A stretch of 64,000 bases of DNA from Bedellia somnulentella. Taxonomy: Eukaryota; Arthropoda; Insecta; Lepidoptera; Bedelliidae. Shown in pieces: positions 43,253 to 54,385 of this stretch. Where the stretch lies: assembly GCA_963576735.1 (NCBI GenBank), contig OY755178.1, forward strand, positions 10,168,001 to 10,232,000, written 5' to 3'. The position numbers and the translations under genes were made by a program. Every line of letters begins with the position of its first letter. Within the stretch, counting starts at the first letter, position 1. The notes below the pieces were generated by a model. The model made no database searches, had not been told where the DNA came from, and saw only the letters and a program-made list of their open reading frames with translations.

Positions 43253-44505
43253 TTTTTTATCTGATCTAGATAAGTTTTACGTAATTAATATAATTTTACA
43301 AAATGTTCATAAATTCAACATTTTAATATTTTATGTTGACCCAAATATAAATAAATAATATAAAATTGCTGTGATGGTTGTTATATCTACAGTAAATGAA
43401 ATAATGTATGCTCCTTTAAAAAGATGAAAAGTCATACATATTTGCAATTTATTTGGAAAAATAATGATAATTTGTAAAAAAATTTCTTAAAAAAGCCTCA
43501 GTTGATTTTAAAATGATCTAACTTAAACCTTCTTCAAAACCTTTTATTCATGAAGTTAAGATTAAAACACGATAAATCATTTGCATGAGTACTGCATCCT
43601 ATAGCAATTTGATACACCATTCATAGAAATATAGCATTGTTTTTTATATGCTATACATAGCATTGTTAAATTGAGGAAACTGTGATATGAGTTGAATTCA
43701 TTTCTTGTTATGAATATTACTTCCTCAAATAAGATGAAGATACTTATGGAAACAAAAAAAGAACTTCTGTTTTTTGCACTGAACTAAATACTGCTTATTT
43801 AAATACTAGTTAACCATCCTTGACTTAATTTAAGGTAAGAAAGAAAGACATTTATTCGCTGCACAGTATCAAACATTAAAGAGGAACATTAAAATTTACA
43901 AAAAATATATTAACACCATCAACGAAAGGTATTTAATAAAACGTCGCTGCAAAGCGCAACGGTACTGACTCAGCACTACATTATGAACTTAGTGAGTTCA
44001 CAATTCTGATTTTTAGTCAGCACCGATGATGCAAATGACATCGCAAACATCACGAAATCGAAACACGCTGATAAATACCATTCGATAACAAATAAATGGA
44101 TATAAAGACTGCAATATATATATACGTACAGCTTAAGAAAAGGGGATAACAATTATATATTGTAAATACTTAAAACATTACACAATACCCTCGATACCTA
44201 AAATAAATACATTTCGCCCATCCCGGTCACAATAAAGTACAAAATACTACATATTAATACTTTTGTAATATAATTTTCTTATAAAAGTCTAACATAAATA
44301 AAACTAGGATGGTCCATCATCGCAGCTCATATATGTCTTCTCGCAACTGAGGGGTGTAAGCTACCATAGATAGGGTGATTAGGCCATAGTCCACCAAGCT
44401 GGCCTAGTGCAGGATGTTAGACTTTTGTGGCTACTAGAAGAGTAGCTAAGACTGCTGAATAACGTGCAATTTGAATCGTCGAATCTTAAACCGATCTCAC
44501 AATAT
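43253..44505. other. No gene seen
   Basis: AT-rich. Position 43830 onward (AAGAAAGACATTTATTCGC) could be the 3' end of a LINE in minus orientation, but I cannot confirm it. Confidence 0.35.
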
Positions 44506-44600
44506 CCGTGATCTAGTGGTTAAAAGACTGGTTCTAGACCCAGAGGTTGTGGATTCGAGTCCCAATTCGAGTTGGGCAATAATTTGAACGATGAATAAAT
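44506..44600 (+). mobile_element. tRNA-derived SINE head
   Basis: CCGTGATCTAGTGGTTAAAA (A-box-like) and GTGGATTCGAGTCCCAATTC (B-box-like), 30-35 bases apart, then GTTGGGCAATAATT. The acceptor stem does not pair well and no clear anticodon arm forms, so a SINE is preferred to a working tRNA gene. Confidence 0.6.
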
Positions 44601-46111
44601 ATATTTTTCCTTATTGTCGCATGTTATTTTAGTGCAAAATTGATGTTAATGATTTGTTGTCGAGTAAGTATCCCTAACAGTTTTTTTTTTTTAATTATTG
44701 TAATGCAACACAAATATCCTTTCGTTACCCGTTTCGAAAGAATATTGCTATAAACACTGTTACAGGATTTTCAAATTATCTTTTAAAGCAACTATTTTAC
44801 AATTTAGTGCCCATAAAAAATAATTAAAACGACTTAAGGCACATATTTAAAATGAAGATGATTTTACCTATATTAGGTTGGATACCACTATAAAAAATAT
44901 TTGATTGACGTGTAGTTTATCATTAGCCGGATTTTGAAATCAATTTAATTATTGTTTAGCCGACGTAAAGTGATTTGACCGTACCAATATTGTGCTTTTT
45001 ATAAAAAGGTATGAATGCGATTAGCTGCCAAAATCGGGCCTCTATTTCACTTAAGCATTCAAAAAACTTGCTAACCAATTCCTATGAAGGATAAAGAGCT
45101 TCGTCCATGGTGTAGGTTGAAAATAACATTAGCGTGGTTATCCATAGAATAAGATTGGTATCTACAGTTGTATTTAAACAGTTTTGTTTGCTCAATTACC
45201 AGCTTTGGCATATATTTTTGTGTAAGAAGCCCTTTTTGCCACCTTTATTTCACCACAATTTTAGTTATTTCTTCTATTCTCACGGCTACAGTGTTGTTCC
45301 TGTTAAATTTTAAAAGACTCATGCCAACAGACAAATACATTACGGTTACAAATTCAAAAAGGAGTTATAATGAAAAGCCACTTTGGAAGTTATAAAAAAA
45401 AGGGTTTTTGGCAATAGACCTCCACACCTCCACACCTCCCTAAAATCACACAATACAACCTTAGTAATGCTGATTGGTTGAAAATTCTCTTGCTAAGTAC
45501 TATTTACAGTATAATTATTTTAATTAAGGTTTAAATTAGGAAGCAAAATATATCATCTCATCACTGTATCAATTAATATTTTTATGTGAATTGAGGTCAA
45601 AGTTTTTTATAGTTCGACGAAATGTGTAAAATTAATACTTAATAAAGGATAATAAATGGTTTGAGGTTTAAAGATACTATAGCCTAGTCCAGGATTCCAT
45701 GCTGTGGTTAAAACAGGTTTTTTTTTCTCGGCAGGATGCCACAGTCTATGGACTGGTCAAGTGGTCTCCAGTTTTTATTACCATCCTTTACATTATCTAT
45801 GTTTTCCAATATCTTTATTTACGATGTTGTTTTTAGCGTCTCTTGACCTACGCGATTTTTTTTATGATATGCATATTGTATTACAAATATGTATATATGC
45901 CTATTTAGGAATATATTTTTTATCAATTATGATGTGTAGTGAAGTTTTCTGTTTGATTCTATTCTACATACATAAATATACTCGCGTCTTAAAACCCAAA
46001 AAAGAAGAAGCCATTTTTCGGAAATGAGAGGGATAGGATTATAAAATAAAGGTTATTGTTGACGGGTCTTGTGCCGATTTTTCTCAACTTTTACTTTAAG
46101 TGCCGTGAAGT
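44601..46111. other. No gene seen
   Basis: A plus-strand frame at 45704-46027 (107 codons) is hydrophobic and T-rich, which in this base composition is probably chance. A degenerate A-like piece (TTCTCACGGCTACAG) lies near 45277. Confidence 0.35.
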
Positions 46112-46260
46112 GACGGCATTGAATGCCACTACCAATAATACTTTACTTCTACCATCTTGTCCCCTATCAACTTCCAAATGTGGCTGAGGAGTTTCTAGCT
46201 CTGAAGCTCTGGCTACCCTTTATTGGTGTTTATGGCCATGCGTGAGTATATGTATGTATT
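46112..46260 (+). repeat. A-family repeat, 3' half
   Basis: CACTACCAATAATACTTTAC, CCAAATGTGGCTGAGGAGTT and GTGAGTATATGTATGTATT. A short duplication (CATGCGTGAG) precedes the tail. Confidence 0.75.
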
Positions 46261-48229
46261 AAAGTATTGATTAACACAGTTCTTGGTTAATTTGATTGTT
46301 TGATACAATTCATAGTTGTGAAACTTTGACGTTTCATCGGTATCGGTGATCTCATAGAACAACAACGAACACAGTGATTCAAGATAAACCAATAAAAGTA
46401 AAACCACATTACAAAATACCCCAGTAATAGTAAGAACGGTTTTAATTGAGTAACTCGTCGCACCGTAGTACGCACGGGACCGGTCAATGCCGTGCTGGCG
46501 TAGCAAGTTCAAGGTCAAGGCTACGAGCAATGCGTCTACGAGAGTTATTGCACCACTTGTTTTCGCTGCGGGCGTTTTCGCTGTACAATGCAATTAATAG
46601 CCTGCCGTTTATTTATAGACATGTTGCGAACGTTTATTTTAAAATGTGGGCGTGGGGAAATTATGCTTTCGATAGTAAAATAATTATTAACAGTAGTACG
46701 AAGAAAATAGTATATATGACGTAACGGGAACTTAAATCGCCTACGAAATATGCCTGCCACTCAATTTGGTTTTGATACCAGACTCATATTTTAAAATAAT
46801 AAGTCACCAAATTTAAATAAATCACGAGCTGCGGAACTAATAAGAAACAAACAATAAGATTTAAAATAAATAAAAAATAACCCATAAGGAACACAATCCG
46901 GATGTAATTCGAATTATATTGCTAACTCATTTGCATACTGAGCTTCTTGAAGTAAATTAAACTTCGTATATATAAAATTTTTATTGAAAAAATAAATCAA
47001 TAAATTTGATTTCCTTAAAATTGTCGCTTTCATCTCATTTCTTCACGTGTGTGAGTATGAGGTGACTTAAGGGTTTTGATAGTTTTTCAGTGATTTTACG
47101 AAATAATTCATGAAATAATTTTGTCAACCCGTAGATTTCTAATAAAAAACTGTAGATAAATTATGCACGCTCATAAATGGCACTTAAAAAACATGCTAAA
47201 TGGCTCATCTAACTTTAGTCGCACACTAGCTGCCGTCGCAATCGTTCGCCTGTTTTGGCGTGTTTTTTTATCAAAATAATCGAGAATGCCGTCGTGTGTG
47301 ATGAGAATTTGCACAAACTATAGTAGAAAATCTATTATAATGATGGGATTACTTATCATTCGTAATTATTATAAATTTACAACGCTTTATTAATAATTTA
47401 TAATAAATTAGGTGTAACGTGAATATAGATCTAAATTATTCTTTGTTAAATGGTCGTCTTAGTGTCATTTTTCACGTCGGTAAAGAGAAAATTATGTTTA
47501 TCTCTTTTTAGCGCTTGCTTTGAGAAGTGCTATCTCGCCTACATATCAAATGTATTTCTTGGTGTTTTGTTTGGATATATTTCTAGTAGTGTGCGTACAT
47601 CTGCCGCAATCGGCGCCACTCGTAAGGGCTGGTTTCCTCGTAAATAACCTATCTAACGTTTTTTAGTACATCTATGAGTCAACCCAAAATACAACAGAAT
47701 CAATACCTAGCTAAAATGCTCTCATTGTCTTTACCATAGACTTAATACCCACAATAGTATTAGTTTACGTTTTTTTATGGATGTAGCGTTTCATCAAAAT
47801 GCTGCAAACCCATAACTCTTTAGTAAGCTAGAGGAGTAGCCAGACCTTATTATAATAAGCGCATTAAAAGTATCTGCCGGGGCCAATTTTAGAACAGAGC
47901 CGTGCCAAAATTTATTGGGACCGACTCGTTAACACCGACAAGACTATTGTAGCGAATAAAGCTTATATCATTTTATGGCATCAGTCGCAGTCGATGGTAT
48001 TTGTAGTTGATGTCAGTCACTATCTCACACAACGAGGGTTTTATAAAACTGAAACCCAGAAATGACGGTATCTCGATCTGAATCACGAGATCACCGACGC
48101 AAGGGGTGTGACCTCGATGCCGATAAATAAAAATAGTTTCCAAAATTGACAAAATTTGGAGGTAGAGGGTGTTGACAACAGTAATGTTTCAAGAAGCCAG
48201 GAAAGGCAAATTTCGCATCAGAGGTTACT
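46261..48229. other. No assigned gene; GC-richer block at 46440-46585
   Basis: The block (CCGTAGTACGCACGGGACCG onward) is open on both strands: minus 46593-46213 (126 codons) and a short plus frame MPCWRSKFKVKATSNAS of 36 codons. Neither has a known motif. A promoter or first exon is possible. The remainder is AT-rich. Confidence 0.3.
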
Positions 48230-48330
48230 TGGCACTATAGCTTAGTTAGCATAGCGGCTGGGGCGTAAACCCGGATGTCTCGGGTTCGAGTCTAGTTCGA
48301 GATTAGTAAATAATAAGTTTCATGCACACA
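48230..48330 (+). mobile_element. tRNA-derived SINE head
   Basis: TAGCTTAGTTAGCATAGCGG (A box) and TCTCGGGTTCGAGTC (B box), with GGGGCGTAAACCCG between them. The same central string, with one change, occurs in the family C heads at 58817 and 59442, so the heads are related. The anticodon loop is not standard. Confidence 0.6.
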
Positions 48331-49275
48331 AAAAAGATTTTTAATCCTTAGTACCTTTGTTTCTCTAGCGCTACTGTACTAAGTTGTCGTCATCATCATT
48401 TATACATATTCTGTTTGATATAAGCCACCCCATAAATAAATTAAAATTACTGGTACTGCTATCTATTGACTTCCTGCACCATATTGTTGAATATAATTTT
48501 CCCTATTTTTAGTACTACATCGTTACATTTGTTAAACTAAATACAATAAAACTAATAGTAGTATCTTCTTGTCCTGCAATAAAACGTTGTTTTTAATAAG
48601 CAATAAAAAAAATAAAACTCACAAAGGCAGATTATGGCAGATTATATCAAAGACATGCCAGTTTAAAAAAAAAACCTTATGACTCTTCTGTTACCAATGC
48701 ATCCCTGGAACAAATGCGCGAGATTTAAAAGCCTACATTTCTCTAAAGGTCAGATGTGAGTAACCACGCAAACTGCCTCTATCTCATCTAGTGCGTTAAT
48801 TGCACAAATAAAACTTTATTTCTTATGAAATCCCTACGTCTATATTATTATCTAAATAGTCGAGCTTAAGGCGTGCTTAATTGCCTCGAATTGTTCTTTT
48901 TTGTTATCTTTAGTTCTTATTGCTGCTTTTTTCAATTGTATTTTAATTGGATAGATACAGACTTCAACTCAACATTGTGTGTATACGGTGTCCTATGTAT
49001 CTGAAGGGGTGACTGAGATACTAATACTTTTGAATAACAAGTCACTTGTCACCCGACGGCATTCAGATTACCTAACAGTCAAACTTAACATTAGATAAAA
49101 TTCTTTTAATTTCATATTATGTGTTAAAGATTTGATATTCTAGTTGTTTAATATACGAAATATTTGTAACCATTTCAGTCAGCTGGTCATTTTTAATCAG
49201 ATACATTTTGTTCATTTCAAGCACAGACATTAATATACTTAAAGCATTAACTTACATACCATACATAGGTTTCTA
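48331..49275. other. No gene seen; small SINE B fragment near 48995-49068
   Basis: CTGAAGGGGTGACTGAGATA and AAGTCACTTGTCACC recall the family B 3' body in minus orientation. Otherwise AT-rich. Confidence 0.4.
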
Positions 49276-49350
49276 TGCTGTATAGTAACGACTTAGAATA
49301 GTGCTACCCCATTTCTTGCCGTGGGTGACTGTAATAGACAACTTAGGGTC
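49276..49350 (+). repeat. A-family repeat, 5' fragment
   Basis: GTAACGACTTAGAATAGTGC and GCCGTGGGTGACTGTAATAG, cut about 25 bp before the next A copy starts in the same direction. Confidence 0.65.
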
Positions 49351-49372
49351 TTTTCATTTTTCCATAAGCATA

Positions 49373-49608
49373 TGCTGTGTAGTGCCGGCTTAGAATAGCA
49401 CTACCCCATTTCTTCCGGTGGGTGTACGTAAGAGGCGACTAACGGTATTGGGGCTTTTAAGGGATTTTTGGGCGATGCGGTTGGAGACCTTTATGTACAT
49501 ACAATCTTTTTTCTACTTAACTTCCAGAATTTTACTAAAGAAGTCCTGATTCTGAAGCTCTGGCTACCCTCTTTAAGGGATTTATATCCATGAGTATATG
49601 TATGTATG
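49373..49608 (+). repeat. A-family repeat, reference copy
   Basis: This copy shows the family layout from 5' to 3': GCTGTGTAGTGCCGGCTTAG; CACTACCCCATTTCTTCCGG; GTACGTAAGAGGCGACTAAC; GGGCGATGCGGTTGGAGACC; a variable stretch; a block that in most copies reads CAAAAGTGGCTGAGGAATT (diverged here); CTCTGGCTACCC; and GAGTATATGTATGTATG. Family length is about 240 bp. There is no A/B box, no poly(A), and no terminal inverted repeat that I can see. The 3' end always meets a TATG microsatellite. Confidence 0.88.
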
Positions 49609-49689
49609 TACATGGGTTTATCTCTATTCTTTTTGGAATCAACAGGTCCTCGGATTATTTTGTAAGTTGAGAGGAATAAATCAATGAAG

Positions 49690-49912
49690 TGTAATCAGTG
49701 GTTCGTACATGCGCTTATCATGCAGAGAGGCATCGTCGGTTTTATCCCTGAGTCAAGCTTACACCAATTTGTCTTTACTAAAGCCATATGTGTGGTTAAT
49801 TTATCTCGGTTGTCAGCGGTGAGGGAAAATATAGTATGGAAACTCACATGACTAAGTTGTTCTTCATCTTGTGACACAGCATTCGCATAAAAATAAAATA
49901 GGCCTGCCCCTT
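49690..49912 (+). mobile_element. SINE family B, diverged
   Basis: AGCTTACACCAATTTGTCTT, GTCAGCGGTGAGGGAAAATA and AGGCCTGCCCCTTTTTTGAT. The head is weak and the 3' third is missing. Confidence 0.65.
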
Positions 49913-51441
49913 TTTTGATATTATAATTTCCGTAGATAGGTACTATGTTGAGTCTTGAGAAAATTAGCTACAGAAAAATATCACGATATTGCCCATATAT
50001 ACACAAGACTCTTCTAAATTTCTGACCACGACCGCTATCATACAATATGTGCCTACGGCTATTCCCAGTAGTCTTACTCAGTAGGACTATTGGGATTTTT
50101 TGTCCCAATAGACTTACTTAGTAAGACTATTGGGAAAATAATTCCCAGTAGTCTTACCAACCAATCAAAACTCTTTGGTACATCTAAAGGTTCCAACTTT
50201 TATGTAACCCAAAAAAGATGAACAGACATATCTCGTTAGTGAAATTGGATGTATGATATAAAATCAAATATAATTTTTGGCTGATTTTCTGTCACATAAT
50301 ATTTAATCGAGGTGTATTTGCCAATAACAAAATAATTTGCAATAGACATGGGAATGGGTTTGTGTTTGTAATATATTTTCCACCAAAATACAGTCATCAA
50401 AAGGTAAAATAACTATGTATTTATAGTATATCTCTCATAAACATAAAAGCAGCATGAATAAAAAAGCTTATTGGTTTTATACAAAATTATCAGTTGGAGT
50501 TTATACGAAAATCAATCAAAATCAGAATTATAGACTAATCAGATAGAAGAATCAACCAAAAGACGTCGACAGGTGGATAAAGGCTTTTCCGAAAGATCTC
50601 CATAATAAAAACCGGTTCTATGCTGCCCAAAAATTTTGACCAAGTCGTCGGTCAACCTTATGGGAGACCTACGCAAACAAACAAACCAACAACAACAACC
50701 CTATTAATAACCTGATTCATGAAAAATATCACGTCGACTTCGGGACACAGAGACAGCAGACACAAAAATAGGTAAGATAACTTCAGCATCGGAAAAATAT
50801 TTGTACAGATTTTCAAGTTTATTAGTCATAACAAATTGTAGTGTACGTGTTCCTGGTACTTCAATTGAAAGTTAACTTTACGTACATTTATAAAGCTGCT
50901 TAAGTTATAATTTCCAAAAAAGTTTATAAACGTTGTAGCTTCTCATATGATGGAAAAAAATCATGTCTAAAATGTACTATTCGTAATAATAAATCAGTAA
51001 AACTGAAAATTACAAACAAGGGTTGTATGCGTTCTATGTACTAAATATTAAAAGTAATATAATAAAGCAATAGTAAATTTATTAATAAGGTATTGTCTAT
51101 GTCTAATAGTTACGAGGCCTATGTTTTTAAAACCTATGTTCAGTAAGACTAATGAGATAACAAAAAGAAAACCGACTTCATAGTGGGAAAAACAACCGAA
51201 AATAAACAATCTAGTACTACAAAGTACGAAATAAGTTTTTTAATTGAATATGAGTACTGTGATTAATACCGTAGCAATTTCTTTATTCCACACGCGTCAG
51301 TTCGTGAAGTCGAGTTATTTTATTTTACTAGTTTTAGAGATGGTTAGACCTGGCAAAGATGCCTCTCGTATGAGGCAGTGCGACGGTTACTGTATTATTC
51401 TTCGTATTTTTGGTATTTATATTAACATACGATATTATTGT

Positions 51442-51690
51442 CGAATAATGCCGGCTAAGAATGTCGCTACCCCTTTCTACCTACGGGTGTCGTAAGAGGC
51501 GTCTAAGGGGATTGGGGCTTTTTATTAGATTTTTGGGCGATGCGGTTGGAGACCCATCACCAAAAATCTTTATTTTCACCATCTTTTCCCCACTCAACTT
51601 CCAAAAGTGGCTGAGGAATTTATAATTCCTTAGCTCTGGCTACCCCTTCTAGGAAAATATAGCTGTGAGTATATGTATGTATACGATATT
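51442..51690 (+). repeat. A-family repeat, full length
   Basis: GCCGGCTAAGAATGTCGC through GATGCGGTTGGAGACCCATC to GTGAGTATATGTATGTATAC. It lies inside the 50054-52568 element, so it came later or moved with it. Confidence 0.85.
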
Positions 51691-51774
51691 AAATTGGCTC
51701 AACCATATGTAACTTTACATTGTTCTTGAAATCCCTCGAAAGGCGATGGTCTACAATTCTACATCTAAAGAATG

Positions 51775-51960
51775 ACTCAAACGTTCTCGCCGAATATCCC
51801 TGAAGGGGTTAGCAGAGGTAGTAATACTTCTGAATATCGCGTGACATTGTCACCTGTTGTTCAGAGTACCCACGCTTTGCTTGGATCCACGTTCTCACGT
51901 TATACAGGGCAGGCCTATCGGCGTTTTGAACAAATACACTGTCACATGATTGTGAGTTTC
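51775..51960 (-). mobile_element. SINE family B, 3' fragment
   Basis: CGAATATCCCTGAAGGGGTT, then TCTGAATATCGCGTGACATT and GGGCAGGCCTATCGGCGTTT. It overlaps a chance frame at 51772-52143 (123 codons), which is therefore not counted as a gene. Confidence 0.7.
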
Positions 51961-52912
51961 GACAGTCCCCTCAATTTCCTGAGATGCCATCATGAGATCC
52001 TGGTCTCATGGTACTTTCTCGGTAACAATAACATAACAAAAGAAATGTTGAAAGAACCTGTACTTCTCTTCCTAAAAGCTACGAAGAGGAGCATAAATCT
52101 TTATGGAATGGTGAAAGCACTGTTTCCTAACCCTAGTGATTAAGGACCCACAACTTCCATCATCAGCTCAGTAGCATAACAATATCATTTTCAGAAGCAA
52201 ATGCCAATATAAGTTCAGAAAATATGTAAAACGCGGTACATTTGCCTATAAAATTTCAAGGTTCCCCTCGATTTCTCCAGGATCCCATCATCAGATCCTG
52301 ATATCCTCATCATGGTATCAATCCGAGAGTATCTTCTTTCGAACAAAAAATAATAATCAAAATCGGTACACAAATGGCGAAGTAATCGGCGAACAAACAT
52401 AAAAATATAATAAAAAAATATACGGTTGAATTGAGAACACTCCTTTTTTTGAAGTCGGTTAAAAAATACGCCATAGACGATGTCTACTTTCGGTAAGACT
52501 ATTGGGAATAAAAATCTCATTAGTTCTACTGGTAAGACTATCCAGTAAGACTACTGGGAATAGCCGTAATCTTTATCTATAACATAACCGTATTACTTCT
52601 ATCAATACCAATAGGAATTTTGATTATTCAATACTCTGCGTATCATTCATGTGGCGTAAATAAGAGATAAAGACATTTCAAACAACATTCCTGTGGTTAT
52701 CCCTGCCCCTTCGATCAATAATACTGTAGATACACAGTTTCATATAACATTGAACAAGATATAGTACCCGTCGATATTTACTGATTAGTTTGTAAAAAAA
52801 GTAGTAAGTTTTGTTTGACAAAACAAGGTATATTCCCTGAAAAAATACGACTTAGTTTCCAAAAGTAGCTGAGCCGTGAATATAGGTGCATTATAAAATA
52901 GTAGCCGTATAG

Positions 52913-53143
52913 CCGTGTAGTGCCGGTTTAGAATGTCACTAACCCTTTTTTCCCACGGGAGTCGTAAGAGGCGACTATGGGGCTATTTTAAGTGGTTTTT
53001 AGGCAATGCGGTTGGGGATCCAACGATACCTTATTTCCACCATCTTCTCCCTATCACCTTCCAAATGTGGCTGAGGAATTTCTAGCTCTAAAGCTCTGGC
53101 TACCCCTCTTTGGGAAATATGGCCGTGAGTATATGCTTATGTA
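52913..53143 (+). repeat. A-family repeat, full length
   Basis: AGCCGTGTAGTGCCGGTTTA to GTGAGTATATGCTTATGTAT, with one block shortened after GAGGCGACTA. Confidence 0.85.
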
Positions 53144-53875
53144 TATGCTTTATAAAATAGTATTATTTTATCGTTGGTGATACTTAATTTTGCTCTTAAA
53201 AAAATACGGTTGTTTAATGTTAAAACCCAAGTTAAAGCACTTGCTAAGCTGTTGTTATAGTTCATTTAAAAGTATATATATTTTATAGGTTTAAGAGAAA
53301 TGTTTATAGGTTGAGGTAGTTTGTTTACTGGCGGTTTATTCACTTATATATATTGTTAACATCTAATTAATTTAAAATCTAATTAATGTCAGTTGGTTTC
53401 GTAACTTGAAATTACAATCGACGTTTAAAATGACTTTCGAATGCCATCATACGATAAAATTTTGCTCTATGGAATGCGCTAACTCCCATAGCTCTACGAT
53501 GAGTTTTTTTTTTCGCTAACGCCTAGACCAAAAACTGTGTTTTAGGTTAGCATTTTGATGTAACCGACTACATTTTAGGGCATTTTTATCTGAAAGGCGG
53601 TTGTGCTTATGCAAAACTAGCATATTTTCGAATAAATGATTGTCATGCCCTATTTCTTTTACCAGTTTATGAATTCATGTTTCTTAAGAGAGAGACTGAG
53701 TACTGGCTGTGAATTCACTTTGTATATATCGTTAACATGCAATTAATGTCATAAACTTTTGGTTTCGTGACTTGAAATAAAAAAAAAAACATTCAAAACC
53801 ATATCTCATGAACACTACAGGTTTAAAAGTAATTTTATACGAGTGAACACCATATTATTTCAAAACAAACTTTTA
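53144..53875. other. No gene seen
   Basis: AT-rich. Phrases around 53340-53420 and 53705-53780 (CACTT, then ATATAT, GTTAACAT, AATTAATGTCA, TTGGTTTCGT) recur about 360 bp apart, so a diverged local duplication is likely. Confidence 0.4.
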
Positions 53876-53879
53876 ATAT

Positions 53880-54369
53880 TGTTACGTACCGGGTTCTTAA
53901 TTTGATAAATACCAGTCACACTTTCGTGCAATAAGGTGTAATTATATTTATTGACCAATAACGCACTTTACACAACACAACAAACACTATCGATAATTAA
54001 CTATCGATACTCGCACTAATTAACAACACTAATTTACTCCGTTATAGTAACACTGTCCACACCGTTAAGCTTATTTCCGTAATCCGTATATCACTGCACT
54101 GTCGTATTTAATTTCTTCGCTCTAGTATTTCGCTTGTTCTCGCTTTAGTTCTTCGCACTCGAATGACTCCGTAGCACGCGTCGCTCTTTATATATGCCAA
54201 ATCTCAAATACGCGAATATTACAGAAAGTTCTAGTACCACATTCTCGAAAAGTCGATATTCGAGAAACATCTAGTAATTCCTTTTTTTACTTATTAAAAT
54301 ACTAGTAACGCCATCTGTTATCTAGTAGTGGCAAATCCTATCTCCTACTTGCGAACAGATGTCGTAACA
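53880..54369 (-). repeat. 3' LTR (in element direction)
   Basis: 490 bp, inverted TGTTACG and CGTAACA ends. Its first 21 bases hold the only visible difference from the other LTR. Confidence 0.95.
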
Positions 54370-54385
54370 TTACCCCCTCCTTACA

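Larger units (their letters stand above)
51166..52466. mobile_element. Repeat bounded by inverted AAAACCGACTTC-type ends, nested
   Basis: GAAAACCGACTTCATAG at 51166 faces GAAGTCGGTTAAAAAA at 52451. Strings of this type flank a repeat often seen in lepidopteran DNA (recalled, not checked). The interior has similar phrases twice (ATGAGATCCTGGTCTCATGG and ATCAGATCCTGATATCC). Confidence 0.55.
50054..52568. mobile_element. Non-autonomous DNA element with perfect 25-bp ends and palindrome arrays
   Basis: Positions 50054-50078 and 52544-52568 are exact inverted repeats; the end reads TACGGCTATTCCCAGTAGTC and five more bases. Just inside each end are further copies of the motif TCCCARTAGTCTTACT in both directions (50064-50158 and 52494-52560), in part as back-to-back palindromes of about 33 bp. 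TA bounds both ends, so a TA target (as for Tc1/mariner) is possible. The interior has no transposase frame and holds other repeats (51170-52462, A copy at 51442, SINE B piece at 51775). Confidence 0.8.

Noticed and set aside
46213..46593. 126-codon minus-strand ORF with hydrophobic stretch
   Set aside because: Runs through the A-repeat edge, has no family motif, and a competing plus-strand frame covers the same GC-richer block.
51772..52143. A 123-codon plus-strand ORF
   Set aside because: Its first half is a SINE family B fragment in antisense, and the rest lies in another repeat.
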